DNA from: Eunapius fragilis
Lineage: Eukaryota; Porifera; Demospongiae; Spongillida; Spongillidae
Assembly: GCA_963681505.1 (NCBI GenBank)
Contig: OY811982.1
Span: forward strand, 8,493,044 to 8,557,043
Reading direction: 5' to 3'
Length of the DNA: 64,000 nucleotides
Shown: positions 1 through 12,600 of the stretch, one piece after another
Position numbering within the stretch: the first letter of the stretch is position 1
How the letters are laid out: every line of letters starts with the position of its first letter
Notes under the pieces: generated by a model
Seen by the model: only the letters and a program-made list of their open reading frames with translations
Databases searched by the model: none
What the model was told of the DNA's origin: nothing
Program-made: the position numbers and the translations under genes

Positions 1-130
1 TGGTAGGATGTGTGTGCCTTTGGCAGTCAAGGTTTATGGTTGATGGGGGGCCTGATTTTCCCGACTTGCTGCATGCTTTGCTATTAGATTGAATTGTTGC
101 AAGTTCCAGGCCACTTCTACTCTCTATGGC

Positions 131-340
131 AGGTTAGTCCTAAACCTTGACTGCGAAGCAATGACTTGTTCTCCCCCACCGCTAACCAGTCGGCAACAAC
201 CACACTTTGATTTACCCAGCACTTCAGATACCCAGCAGCCGCTAACCCTATCAGCACTCATACAGCTGCAGCTTCCATTAACACCAATCTCTCCAGATAT
301 TGACAATATGTACAAAGAGACAGTTAACAAGGAAATCTAA
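131..340 (+). CDS. possible 3'-terminal exon of an unknown gene
   Basis: An open frame rich in Ser, Thr, Pro, Gln and Leu runs to a stop at 338-340. It follows a reasonable acceptor (pyrimidine-rich stretch ending CTATGGCAG near 129-134). It could be the last coding exon of a plus-strand gene lying to the left of the window. I recognise no domain and the composition is low in information. It may equally be chance. Confidence 0.2.
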   Translation, partial: RLVLNLDCEAMTCSPPPLTSRQQPHFDLPSTSDTQQPLTLSALIQLQLPLTPISPDIDNMYKETVNKEI

Positions 341-442
341 AGTGTAAACCTGTTTGTTAGATTTAATTCCAACTAATATACATGTAAGTCTGTAGTTGCA
401 CTCTACACTTATAGAGAAGTTCCTTTCCAGCTTTTGATGCTT

Positions 443-2189
443 GGGTCATTCCGTGGGCTGTCAGGAAGGAATTGGACAGCACCCCTCAGATTTGTGTGCA
501 ATTTATCATATTTGCTTGACCTAATATGGATGTTACTTTAACGCATTAATTTTTTAAATCGCACGAGTGGTTTACGAATTAACACCATCATGAATAATTC
601 ATTGTTTTCCACTTTGAAGACTCATAACTCCCTACTCACGGAACGTGTATGGCTATTGTTGGCATCAAATTGAAGCCCTCTTAGTGTACAATCCGACTAT
701 AATATGTTTCTGTGGGAGAGGCGAAAGGGTTAACTAATAAATGTTTATACAGCACGGTTTTCAATATTTAGGTCACTTACAGGGTGATACTCAAGAATTT
801 TGTTTTTGTGTATGAAAACTGTTCATTGTCCTTTTATTTTACAAAAAAGTCTGAGTATCAGCTAGTTCTGGGAACTGCAGAAGGTTAAAGGGCAAGACGC
901 CATTTTTAATTTCTTCATGGTTGATTTTATCACTAATGAGAAGCAAGTGTTGTTTAGATACGTCTCAGGGGTATTACATAATACTGTCCTCAACTATCAC
1001 AACAGTAAGAAAGGGCGTTGGTAATTTAAAAAATGATTTTTAGAACATCGAATTGCGCATTTATTGGAAACCATTACTAAGCCTTCTCATAATGGGATCA
1101 TTGCTTAGGTAAGCGTGCTCGTTACTACTGTCATAAGTGGTTAAAGCTCAACATTTCTTTTGATTGGAAGTAAAAAGGAACAACGAGGTTTAAATGAACC
1201 GGCGGTGAGACCTATTCAACCGGCTCAATAAGTGGTGGTCCCTCAACCTGTTCATACGCCGGATGACGGCGTACCGGGGATCCCACCCGTGGCACTAGTG
1301 GTGCCGCGGGTGGGATCCCCGGTATGCGCGCGCATGGGATCCCCGATCCCCGGTACGCCGTCATTCGGCGTATGAACAGGTTGAGGGACCACCACTTCTT
1401 GAGCCGGTTGAATAGGTCTCACCGCCGGTTCATTTAAACCTCGTTGTTCCATTTTACTTCCAATCAAAAGAAATGTTGAGCTTTAACCACTTATGACAGT
1501 AGTAACGAGCACGCTTACCTAAGCAACGATCCCATTATGAGAAGGCTTAGTAACGGTTTCCAATAAATGCGCAATTCGATGTACTAAAAATCATTTTTTT
1601 CATTACCAACGCCCTTTCTTACTGTTGTGATAGTTGAGGACAGTATTATGTAATACCCTTGAGACGTATCTAAACAACACTTGCTTCTCATTAGTGATAA
1701 AATCAACCATGAAGAAATTAAAAATGGCGTCTTGCCCTTTAACCCTCTGCAGTTCCCAGAACTAGCTGATACTCAGACTTTTTATTTTTGTAAAATGTAA
1801 GGACAATGAACAGTTTTCATACACAAAAACAAAATTCTTGAGTATCACCCTGCAAGTGACCTAAATATTGAAAACCGTGCTGTATAAACATTTATTCGTT
1901 AACCCTTTCGCCTCTCCCACAGAAACATATTATAGTCGGATTGTACACTAAGAGGGCTTCAATTTGATGCCAACAATAGCCATACACGTTCTGTGAGTAG
2001 GGAGTTATGAGTCTTCAAAGTGGAAAACGATTAATTATTCATGACGGTGTTAATTCGTAAACCACTCGTGCGATTTTAAAAATTAATGCGTTAAAGTAAC
2101 ATCCATATTAGGTCAAGCAAGTATGATAAATTGCACACAAATCTGAGGGGTGCTGTCCAATTCCTTCCTGACAGCCCATGGAATGACCC
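443..2189. mobile_element. 1.75 kb foldback (palindromic) element with 4-bp TSD
   Basis: The two halves are near-identical inverted copies of about 870 bp, meeting near 1316. The ends read GGGTCATTCC at 443 and its complement at 2180-2189. The element is flanked by the 4-bp direct repeat GCTT at 439-442 and 2190-2193, consistent with a target-site duplication. The centre (1255-1385) is itself GC-rich and palindromic (GGATCCC and GGTACGCCG motifs). There is no open frame of transposase size, so this is a non-autonomous foldback element. The superfamily is not assigned. Confidence 0.85.
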
Positions 2190-2193
2190 GCTT

Positions 2194-2930
2194 ATTTAAG
2201 TTCACTAATGATAGCAGTTCTCTTTTCCATATATATTTCCGTGAAGAAATGAATTATTTCACTTTGTGCCTAGATTCTATTTGACCTTTGATTATACTAA
2301 TGCACTTCGGGCCGCATTTCTAATGCGTATGCACGATGTTTGCATACATTATTGATGACAATGTGATGTTTTCTGAAAGCTGGATGATTGAGCTTAGGTT
2401 AGTTAGTTCACTGTTATGCACTGAGAATCAGGCACATTATCAGTAACATTGAAATGTATCAATCTTTGAAAAATATGTCTGTTGAATCCTATAAACTTGA
2501 CAATATTGGTGTCACCTTGCAATGCAACGTGACACTAATACATGGAAGCATGTAGAGTAATAAGTGTGAACTTAGTAAATGTGCAGCTGTACTACAGATG
2601 ATGTAGAGCACATGATCTTTAGAATGAATCTACAGCTATGCATGTGTCGAATCAGTCTTGTACATATAAGGTAACAGATGTTGGCAAAGGAGACCAATAA
2701 TCAGCCTACAGCTGTGCATATACATTCAAACCACGCACGGCAGCAAAATATCTGCTACACTTCAAGAAGCTTGAACTTGGATTTTTTCCCTTTTAAGGGA
2801 CTTTCCTGGGAGATATGTGGGTATTAAAAATATTGTCCCCTGCTCATGCATTTGCAGTTTCTTTGGTTGTATACCAATGTGAATGGGCTACAGTTGATGG
2901 TGCGTACTGAATTGTGAGATAGTGCTGGAG
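2194..2930. other. AT-rich stretch without recognisable gene
   Basis: No open frame or family match was recognised between the foldback element and the 118-bp tandem repeat. If the ankyrin gene continues leftwards, this could be intron or 3' region. Confidence 0.4.
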
Positions 2931-3240
2931 GTGTATGGAGGTATGTAAGCTAGGGCTGGATGTGTATGGAGGTGCTGATGGTGTGCGCACCAATGTTGAA
3001 ATGATACAAAGTATCTGACGTTGGGAGAAAAACATTTCTTTCATGGAGGTGTATGGAGGTATGTAAGCTAGGGCTGGATGTGTATGGAGGTGCTGATGGT
3101 GTGCGCACCAATGTTGAAATGATACAAAGTATCTGACGTTGGGAGAAAAACATTTCTTTCATGGAGGTGTATGGAGGTATGTAAGCTAGGGCTGGAGGTG
3201 TATATGGAGGTGCTGATGGTGTGTGCACCAATGTTGAAAT
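2930..3240. repeat. 118-bp tandem repeat, about 2.6 copies
   Basis: The phrase GTATGTAAGCTAGGGCTGGA recurs at 2941, 3059 and 3177, giving a 118-bp period. Each unit also contains CTGATGGTGTGCGCACCAATG and an internal TGTATGGAGGT. The minus-strand open frames here are this repeat read through and are not taken as a gene. Confidence 0.85.
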
Positions 3241-3461
3241 GCTTTCTTAATCTGATACCCGTCTGATGCCCATTAACTCGCCTTTGCATGCCCCATCCGT
3301 CTTGCTGATTTTGAACATTCAATGATGACCTTAGGAGATAAGAAATAGTCCCATGATCCTTTAGACAGTGTGCACAATGAACTGGAACAAGTCCATCCTA
3401 GTCATATCTTATATGAGTTATTATCAAAGTATTCCAGCATGCCTGGTTCTATCCACTTTAC

Positions 3462-3614
3462 CTTTGCCAAGGAGCTCTTGCCAGCCCCTGTGTCCCCACA
3501 CAGGATAACTTTACTGAAGGTGTGTACAGGATAGTCCTTATAACAGGTAGTATACCTTTGAAGTAATGAGATTACATCATACTTTGTAGCCATCATCAGT
3601 GGAGTACGGCCATT
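3462..3614 (-). CDS. exon with terminal ankyrin half-repeat and Walker A P-loop
   Basis: This 51-codon exon starts NGRTPLMMATKYDVISLLQR, an ankyrin repeat, and continues with KVILCGDTGAGKSSLAK up to the donor GTAAAG. GDTGAGKS fits GxxxxGK[ST]. Roc domains and NACHT domains both open with a hydrophobic strand followed by this loop. No switch or Walker B motif was found further left. Confidence 0.65.
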
Positions 3615-6600
3615 CTAGAGTGGGTATAAAGCATCTTAATTCATATGTACATGTATATAAATACAGGCTGCCAATAGATGACACGTCCCTTGGCATATCT
3701 TCAATATTTTGTTGTATACTCTAGACAACCACAAAAGGACATATCACTAAAGAGACTGTATTATTTCCAATATTATCCCTTGCACTCTTCCCTTCTGTTG
3801 TCCCCATCCTACATGTACATGCACTATATTATTCATACAACTATATCTATTAACTTTGGATGGAATGACCACCTTGTCTCCAATATTCACTTCAATACCA
3901 CGAGTGGAACGACCTCTAAGACCCTGAGGTGGCTACAATTAATGTGGAAGGAAAGGAAGGAGAAAGAGGAGTATGAAAAGGCATGGACAGGTGGAATATC
4001 CAACATGGTGGGTACAATGTACAACATGTACATGTGGTAAAATCTCTAAGCAAGGAACTACACATGTATCAGACTTTTGTCTATGATGTACCCAAAAGCA
4101 TATGAGATGAGAGTACCCCAATATCATCAAGTATTTGCTGTCTGCCAATGATAACAACATCCAAAAAAGGAATGTGACATATCAACAGAGATACTTCCCT
4201 TCAAAATCCTCCTTGTTACCCATCTTGCCATACACTACATTATTCATACAGCGATGTCTAAATAAGCTGACTCACCATGTCTTTAATGTTCACATCAATG
4301 CCAGGAGTGGAAAGGAGGCGTTCCACACAGGCAGTATGACCTCCCCTTGCAGCAAGGTGTAGCGGAGTACAACCATCCTGGAGTGGGTACAATAGTTCAA
4401 CCAACATGGTGGATAAAATGTACACATGTACATAAGGTAAATGATATTCAAACAAATGGACGTGTTTTCAAAAAATAGAGAGGGAGGAGGAAAGGGACAT
4501 TAAGAAGTCATGGACTGGTAATAGAGTGGGGCTACATGTGCATATGTGGGTGGTGGTGAGAGGACCCATGGAGATACATGATGGCAGAGGGTAAAACAAC
4601 AACTCCAAGGGCTCCGAGAGTACTATCAAGCAGATTTCTAACAACTAGCCAGATACTGCTCCCAGGAGAGTAGGGATGCGTACATCATTGAAAGACCATC
4701 AATCCACCTACAGCAAAGGCTTTTCCATTAGAGAATCAAAATTAAAATGCATATGAGATGGGAATACCCCCATGGGCATATCTCCAAATATTTGGTGTAT
4801 TCCAATGATTAAGACATTCACAAACCTTACATATTACCAGAGAGACTACATAGTCACTCCTCCCTTCAAAATCCTTCCAATCCCCATCGTGTCATACACT
4901 ATATTATTCATACACCTAATAACTGTCAGCAAACAGCCCCACCTCGCATTTAATGTTCACTTCAACAACAGGACTGGAAAGGAGACGTTCCACACAAGTA
5001 GTATGACCTTCCCTTGCAGCAAGATGTAACGGAGTATTGACATCCTGGAGTGGGTACAACTTCAGTCAACATGGAGACACATGCACATAAGCTCATCAAA
5101 CAAATTGACATACTTCCTGAAATTTTGCTGATGGTGGTTTAGAGTTAAAGAGGGGAGGAAGAAAGGGAGGCTATGAAGGCATGGACAGTTGGATTAGCCA
5201 ACATAGTAGATGCTCGTGGAAATGTATCATGTCAGTGCAACCAGATGTGACTGGCTTAGCAGGTGAGGTTGATAGAGTGGTCATGCAGCAGGTTATGTAT
5301 GCAGGGTTTCCGCCAGCGCCATGCATATGTGGGGCGTGCGCCACGCATATGCATGGCGCTGGCAGAAACCCTGGTGTGGATGGTAGTAAGAGGACTTATG
5401 AAGGCAACTCCAAGAGCTCTGAGTACTATCAAGCAGACTTCCAAAAAGTACACCATTGACATAGCCATAAAACAACATACAACTCCCAAGAATGGGAGGG
5501 ATGTGTGCCTCCTTGAAATATCATAAATACACTATAGCAAAAAAAGTCACTTCAGGCTTTTTCCGTTACAGAAAAACAATTCAAAGCATATGAGATCGAA
5601 AAGCTTTCATGGGCATATCCATATCTCCAAATATTTGATTATCCAATGATAAAGATATCCACAAACCTTACATATCACCATTCCACCCATCTCCCTTCAA
5701 AATCCTCTCTGCTCCCATCCTGCCATAGAGTATATTATTCATACAGTAACTTTCTATTGACGGATTCACCTTGTCTCCAATGTTCACATTAATACCAGGA
5801 GAGGAAAGGAGACGTTCCACACAAGTAGTATGACCTCCACTTGCAGCAAGGTGTAATGGAGTATAACCATCCTGGAGTGGGTACAATAGTTCAGTCAACA
5901 TGGTGGGTACAATGTACACATGTAACATAAGGTAGATGAACATCAAACAAATGGACATGTTTTCTGAAATTTTGCTGATGGAGGTTATTAGGGTTACAGG
6001 AGGGGAGGAGGAAAAGAAGGCTATGAAGGTGTGGACAGATGGATTAGCCAACATAGCGGGTGCAATATATATTTGTACATGTAATAAATGCTCATGCATG
6101 TCAGTGCAACCAGATGTGACTGGCTGGGCAGGTGAGGGTGTGGTGGTAAGAAGACCCATGGAGGCACATGATGGCAGAGGGTAACAATGTAAAATCACAA
6201 ATCCAAGAGCTCTGTGTACTATCATGCAGACTTCCAACAAGTACACCACTGAAATAGCCATAAAACATGAACACAACCCAGCTCCCAGGAGAGTGAGGAG
6301 TGTGTACCTCATTGAAATACTATCAATCCACCTACAGCAAAAATCACTTCAGGCTTTTCCGTTAGAGAATCAAATATCAAAAGTATATGAAACGGGAATA
6401 CCCCCATGGGCATACATGTATCTCCAAGTTAGTGTGTTGTGTAGATCCAGACATCCACAAAAGGTCATTACATATCATCACAAAGACAATACAGTATCCA
6501 TGATATCACCACTCCATACCTCCTCTACCTTCAAACATCTTCCTGCCCATTATTTATAAAGCAATATCTATTAGACAGACTCACCCAGCACGTAATATTC

Positions 6601-9600
6601 AAATCAATACCAGGAGTAGAAAGGAGGCGTTCCACACAAGTAGTATGACCTTCCTTTGCAGCAAAGTGTAATGGAGTATCACCATTCTGGAGTGGGTACA
6701 ATAGTTCAGCCAACATGGTCGGTACAATGCACACATGTACGTGTATGTAAAAGCTCTAAACAAGGATTTATACATGTATCAGTTGTATCATGTTCATGCA
6801 AACAGTGTGACTGACTGGGCAGGTGGGTAGATATGAGGACCGCACATGCCCCACTCCCCATAATACTGGCACGATCGGATATAATAATTATGTTAGGTAA
6901 GAGATGGTTATATAGGCAATCAAAACATAAACCCATGTGGTTTAGGTTCCTACCCAATGTCCGCACGACTCCAAACTTTGCATTTAAATATATATGTGTT
7001 TCTCTTATCGTAAAATCCCAATTAAACGCCCCTGCGTCTATTTGGGACTACAAACATGAATACCCCTCATAAAAACAGCAACACCACTGTAACGACATAC
7101 CCTGGCATCGTCAGGTTTTTGGATTGTGTTCATTGATTGTCCAAGCATGTGTGCAACCTTCAACCACCCTTACAACGTGCAGGTATTTCTATGGCTAGTA
7201 TCCAAATCTTTGACGCAAGCGTTTTTTTGTCCCAAATAGACCACACGTGGGAAAAGGATGCTGGGAAGTTAAATGCATAATGAAGACAGGTGTAAAACGT
7301 TTTACACAGCTATTTTTATTAACAAGATTACATACAAGTACATGTACAGCTTCCTTCCCCTTCCCTCAACTCTTTATATACACATAGGTACCGTATAATC
7401 CCAGATAAACGCCGCGGCGTTTATTCGGAACAATTTAAATTTTTTCAACCCCTCATGGTTTAAGTGTTTTCTCTTGAACTATATGTACAAATCAGATGCT
7501 ATTTTAGAATCTCATAGCCATACACCCCTACTACTGTGTTGCATTCTTGGTAAGTCTTAATCTTTGTCCTGTTTGAAGTAAGGACCGACGACGTAGGTAA
7601 CGGTTGCGGTCGCCGCGACCCGTAGTTAACGAAGCTATAAATTTTTTGTATTGGTACAGTGCTCACCTTGTACCCTTGCCTGATCGATCTGTCAAGTTAG
7701 TTATTGCGTTGCGTTGCGTGTTGATTTTTAGCAGAGCGTACAAAAGCCTTGCTTCTTCCCGCCCTTTTGCAGGCAAAATGGGAGTTGCCATATTAAAATT
7801 AATAACGATCGTTGGCGAATAATTTCATTCCCCGGCGCCACTACTGTTTCAATACTTTGAAGCGTGGGTCAAAATGACCTACGCCCAGAAATGGCTGTGT
7901 GTGCTTAGCAACGAAATATTGCAATCAAACAACGTTGGAATGTGCGCTACTCTTTTTGAACACGACACTTGGTAGTATATTTGACGCTGTTTTATGGTTA
8001 TACAACTTGTACTCTATCCGACGCCACATGTACCATGATCGTAGCTTAAGCCACTCGAACACTATGCGACTTAAAACATATACACCTTTAGCGGTACGTC
8101 ATTACTCATTGGCTTGTGTACAAACTGAGGACGTTTTCTGGCTCCAACGGCGCACAGCTTCGTATTGTAGATGGAGTGAACTTCATAATTATTTTGTTTT
8201 CAAAGCGGCTCTGTTATAAGTTTTAAAGTTAACAGTTCGTGCACGAGACCTAGCAACTAGGTCAAAACGGTTGATCACTACAATACTACATTATAGTTGT
8301 TACACAACAGACACTGGCATTGTAGAAATTAAAATGAAAGATTCTAATGTCCATGCATGCTTGACATGGTCTCACATACTAGCCCTGACCCCATGTACAA
8401 CAAGACCTACGTACCTCCACCACCCAACCCTGTCCCCATGCACAACCAGCCCTACCCTCAGAACCAATCCTGGGCCCAGAGTAAAAAAAAACTTTCTGCA
8501 TCTGAATTAAGTACGTATGTGTACAGAAAGGGTCTGTCTAGATGCCTAGACCGTTCATGTTGCTGCATTTCATTCTGATTGTGCAAACAGTGGCTTCAAA
8601 CAGTGCACTAAGATAATGAGTTTAATGACGCCATTATTACGGTATTTTTAGCATTGTTCTAATTATATCCTTTTGACCCACTCGGAACAATAGTGGCGCG
8701 GCAAGCTAGCTAGCTACGTCTAAGATATAATTAAAAATTTAATCTATTTCATGGCTATCCACGACCTCATCTTCACTGTCTTCTACACCATCTAAACCAT
8801 CCTCATTATCACTGCCTTGTGTAAGGGACCATTCATCATCGACTTCACTCTCATCTTCTTCGGTGTCATCGGCATCTGGCGAACTCTGCATAAATTTTAC
8901 AAGTCGTTGGTGGGCATCATTCTCTAATCCCCCATATTTGGTGTAATGAATCACCTTTGGGTCACAGCTGGTTACACCACACACATCAAATGAGTGACGA
9001 ATCGTTTCAGAAGAGAGAGACTCCCAAGATCTTAACACCCAATCCACCAAAAGAGCCTTTGATGGAGCTTGCAAATTGCCAGCTTTAGTTCGCTCGTGGT
9101 TCTGTGCAGACATCCATGCTGTGTACAAGTCGCGATAGCGTGCCTTAAACGGTGCATTCCAGCACACATCTGCAGGCTGCAGGATTTTAGTGCATCCACC
9201 CGGCACTGCAACGATATCTGTGTTGCTCTCTTCCAGCAGAGATTTAACACTGCTAGTAAAGTGGCATTTAAATGTATCCCACACTAGCATTCGTTTTGCA
9301 CTTCCAGGGTCAACCGAGTCATTCCACACTGTAGCTATCCATTCCATGGTGAGATCTTCATTCATCCATCCATTGTCGCTCATTTTAATTACAGCAGCAT
9401 GCACATTACTTATTTCCTTCGGGATCCTTTTTCCTTTAAAGACTACGAATGGTTTCAACTTCGTGCCATCGGCAAACGCGGCTAGGCAAATAGTTATTCT
9501 CTGTTTGTCATGTCCTGTTGTTGCTATTTGTACAGTGTGGGCCTCTCGTACTTCAATAGTGGAATTACCTGGCATATCAGCCCAAATTGCTGTTTCATCC

Positions 9601-12600
9601 ATGTTGGCAATGCAGGGGAGAGGTAGCTGATTCCTTCTTATGCGCTTGCTGCACGTTGTTACATAGTCTACAATTCTTTCACTCACATTTTTCGGGAGAC
9701 TTTGGCCAGCTGTTTTCTTCACCCTCGTGACAAACTTGTGTCGCCGCATGAATCTAGAAATCCAGCCAGGTGAAGCCTTAAAACTTGGATTTGTGATGAT
9801 GTCTTTAGCAAAGCGAGCTACATCCCTGCGCAGCACACGAACATCCAGGGCTCTCTGTAGCAAGATGCGGCGCGCAATCAATTTTTCTTGTACCAGGAAC
9901 TGAACCTTTCTCCCACCTCCTGAAAGACGTTTTCTGACCTTGCATGCTATCTTGCCTTGATTCTTCATCATTTCTTTCAATTCCATTTCCTGTTTTTTCC
10001 ACTCACGAACCCGTTTCTCATCCACTCCCGCTTCCCTTGCTGCAGCTCTAATACTACTGGTCTCAGTCTTGCTCACAACCTGAAGTTTAAATACTACACT
10101 GTACGACTTCTTTCTAATAGGGCCAGACATTCTTAATGAATTCTAAGTTGCAAGTCAATGCGCTATCTCGCTACGTATGTACGCACGCATGCGCACATGC
10201 AAATTAAGCTCTAATAGTGATACTAATTTGAGCAATTACGCTACCGCATAGCCTGGATGTATAGTACTGGTGATGTCATAAGGTCGGGCACTAAACATTT
10301 ACATTGGTTAATATGCTGCGCTTGTAATTTAGGGCGGAATGAAATTATTCGCCAACGATCGTTATTAATTTTAATATGGCAACTCCCATTTTGCCAGCAA
10401 AAGGGCGGGAAGAAGCAAGGCTTTTGTACGTTCTGCTAAAAATCAACACGCAACGCAACGCAATAACTAACTTGACAGATCGATCAGGCAAGGATACAAG
10501 GTGAGCAGTGTACCAATACAAAAAAATTATAGCTTTGTTACCTACGGGTCGCGGCGACCGCAACCGTCACGTACGTCGTCGGTCCTTACTTCAAACAGGA
10601 CAAAGATTAAGACTTACCAAGAATGCAACACAGTAGTAGGGGTGTATGGCTATGAGATTCTAAAATAGCATCTGATTTGTAAATATAGTTCAAGAGAAAA
10701 CACTTAAACCATGAGGGGTTGAAAAATTTTAAATTGTTCCGAATAAACGCCGCGGCGTTTATCTGGGATTATACGGTACGTGAACAGGTGCACTGTAGCT
10801 ACTTGTGATTTTTTAACCATAGATTGACCAATTGTAACTTAAGTCACAATATATTTCAATGAAGAAATACGACAAATGTTTAACATGCAGTTTACGACAG
10901 ACGCGGGGAAATCTTGATTATTTTGGGGAATAATTCCCTCCTAGTGATTTGTATGATTATTCTTGCAGTATTTCCTATTTAAAAATCAGTACGCATTTGC
11001 GACTGCCCTATGGAGTTATATAAAGGCTCGTATTGTCGGACAATTCCGCAAACATGCTGCGCCAGGTGCCCTTTGTTTTTCTATGCAATTCTTGGTCGAT
11101 CGCATTACTTATACCACTGTATTGGTTTTCGGTGTATAAAATTGTTTCTTATAACATTCACTTTTGCATCCATTTATTAAGTATAGGCTATAGTGTATAT
11201 CGGAACTGTACCTTGAATGCTGAGGCACATTGTTAAAACTATAATGAGCTGGCTTTTAAAGGTTACAATATGACAATTGTATGTGCCTGCTGATTCTTTA
11301 CTTGTCCAATTTCATCTATATTGATTGGAGTATTATTGAACATGTTTAGCTTGGCTATGCATAACTTTTACATATCTACTCTCATAATAAAGCTTTACAA
11401 CTACTTGGAGATACCTCTTACTGCAGTCACAAGACGTTTACCTTCCAATCCCAAAAATGGACATTGCAGAACAAAACATTGTGATTTACAGTAAAACACG
11501 TAGAATTTTCGACGAGTACATATGACTTCATGTACATGAAATTGAACACCAAGGAATGTATATTCTTGCTTTACTAACATACAGGCATGGATCTTAACGT
11601 GGAGAGGGCAAAACTATAAACATTGGATGGCATATACATTGATTGAAGTAGCACCCCTTATTCGGTCTCATGGTAGAAATGGCCTATTCTATAGAAAACA
11701 ACGTAGCTCGAAATTAGAGGCAATGAAGAAAAGGCATGTATGCTGTTTCAAAAAGAACTCAGAATATTGTTCGGGGAGCGAACATTAAAGGAATTATGAA
11801 GCTGAAACCTATGTTTTAATAGCCAATCAAAACATAAACCCATACACTAGGCAACATGCATGTTGAGCGCAATTCCATGATTTTTGCAAAATATCAGTAA
11901 TACTAAACTAATGTTTTACTGAAAATATAATTGCATACATTGAGTTACATACAACATTGTTGCCTAGTGTATGGGCTGGAATACACGGGTCGACTTCCTG
12001 CCAATTTATCACCTGCAACTCAAATGAATATTTAATTCCGTAAACTGCCGACCTTTAAGTAGGAGGCATGGTGAAATATGTAAGTCAGTATGTTTCCCAT
12101 TATTTACAACCTCTACCCAATGTCCTAATATTGGAGAGAAACACTCTATATGGAATCAAAAATTTACAATTGTAAATTTGGTACACTACATTCTCCATAA
12201 TACAACATCAATAGGCTGACTCACCATGTCTTTAATGTTCACATCAATACCAGGAGTGGAAAGGAGACGTTCCACACATGTAGTATGACCTTCCCTTGCA
12301 GCAAGGTGTAATGGAGTATCACCATCCTGGAGTGGGTACAATAGTTCAGTCAACATGGAGTACAATGTACACATGTAAATACTCTAAACAAGGATCTATA
12401 CATTGCATCAGACTTCTAACTATGGAGCACCCATGTCAGTGCTACCAGGTGTGACTTGGATGGGCTGGTAAGGTTGATAGAGTGGTCATGCAGCAGGCTA
12501 TGTGTAAGTAAGTGGTGGTAAAAGAACCACACAACCAATTGATCCCTCCTCCTCCCACCCCCATGATATCGGAAAACCATATTTCCCCATCCTGCCATAC

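Larger units (their letters stand above)
7391..10776. mobile_element. complete pogo/Tigger-type DNA transposon
   Basis: Two 441-bp terminal inverted repeats (7391-7831 and 10336-10776) are nearly identical. They begin CCGTATAATCCCAGATAAAC and include the palindrome CGCCGCGGCG about 20 bp from each end. The element is flanked by TA at 7389-7390 and 10777-10778, the target duplication expected for the Tc1/mariner/pogo group. It carries one intact minus-strand transposase (8739-10130). High TIR identity plus an open frame suggest recent insertion and possible activity. It sits in an intron of the ankyrin gene, in the same orientation. Confidence 0.92.

Noticed and set aside
7010..7250. Possible second pogo-like TIR pair (AAACGCCCCTGCGTCTATTT)
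   Set aside because: Only one side resembles the TIR and the supposed partner near 7200-7245 does not align in inverted order.
7604..7822. 72-codon frame with an almost identical twin at 10345-10563
   Set aside because: Both lie entirely within the pogo TIRs, so the identity reflects the inverted repeats rather than a gene family.
9190..9630. 146-codon plus-strand frame
   Set aside because: Antisense shadow of the pogo transposase.
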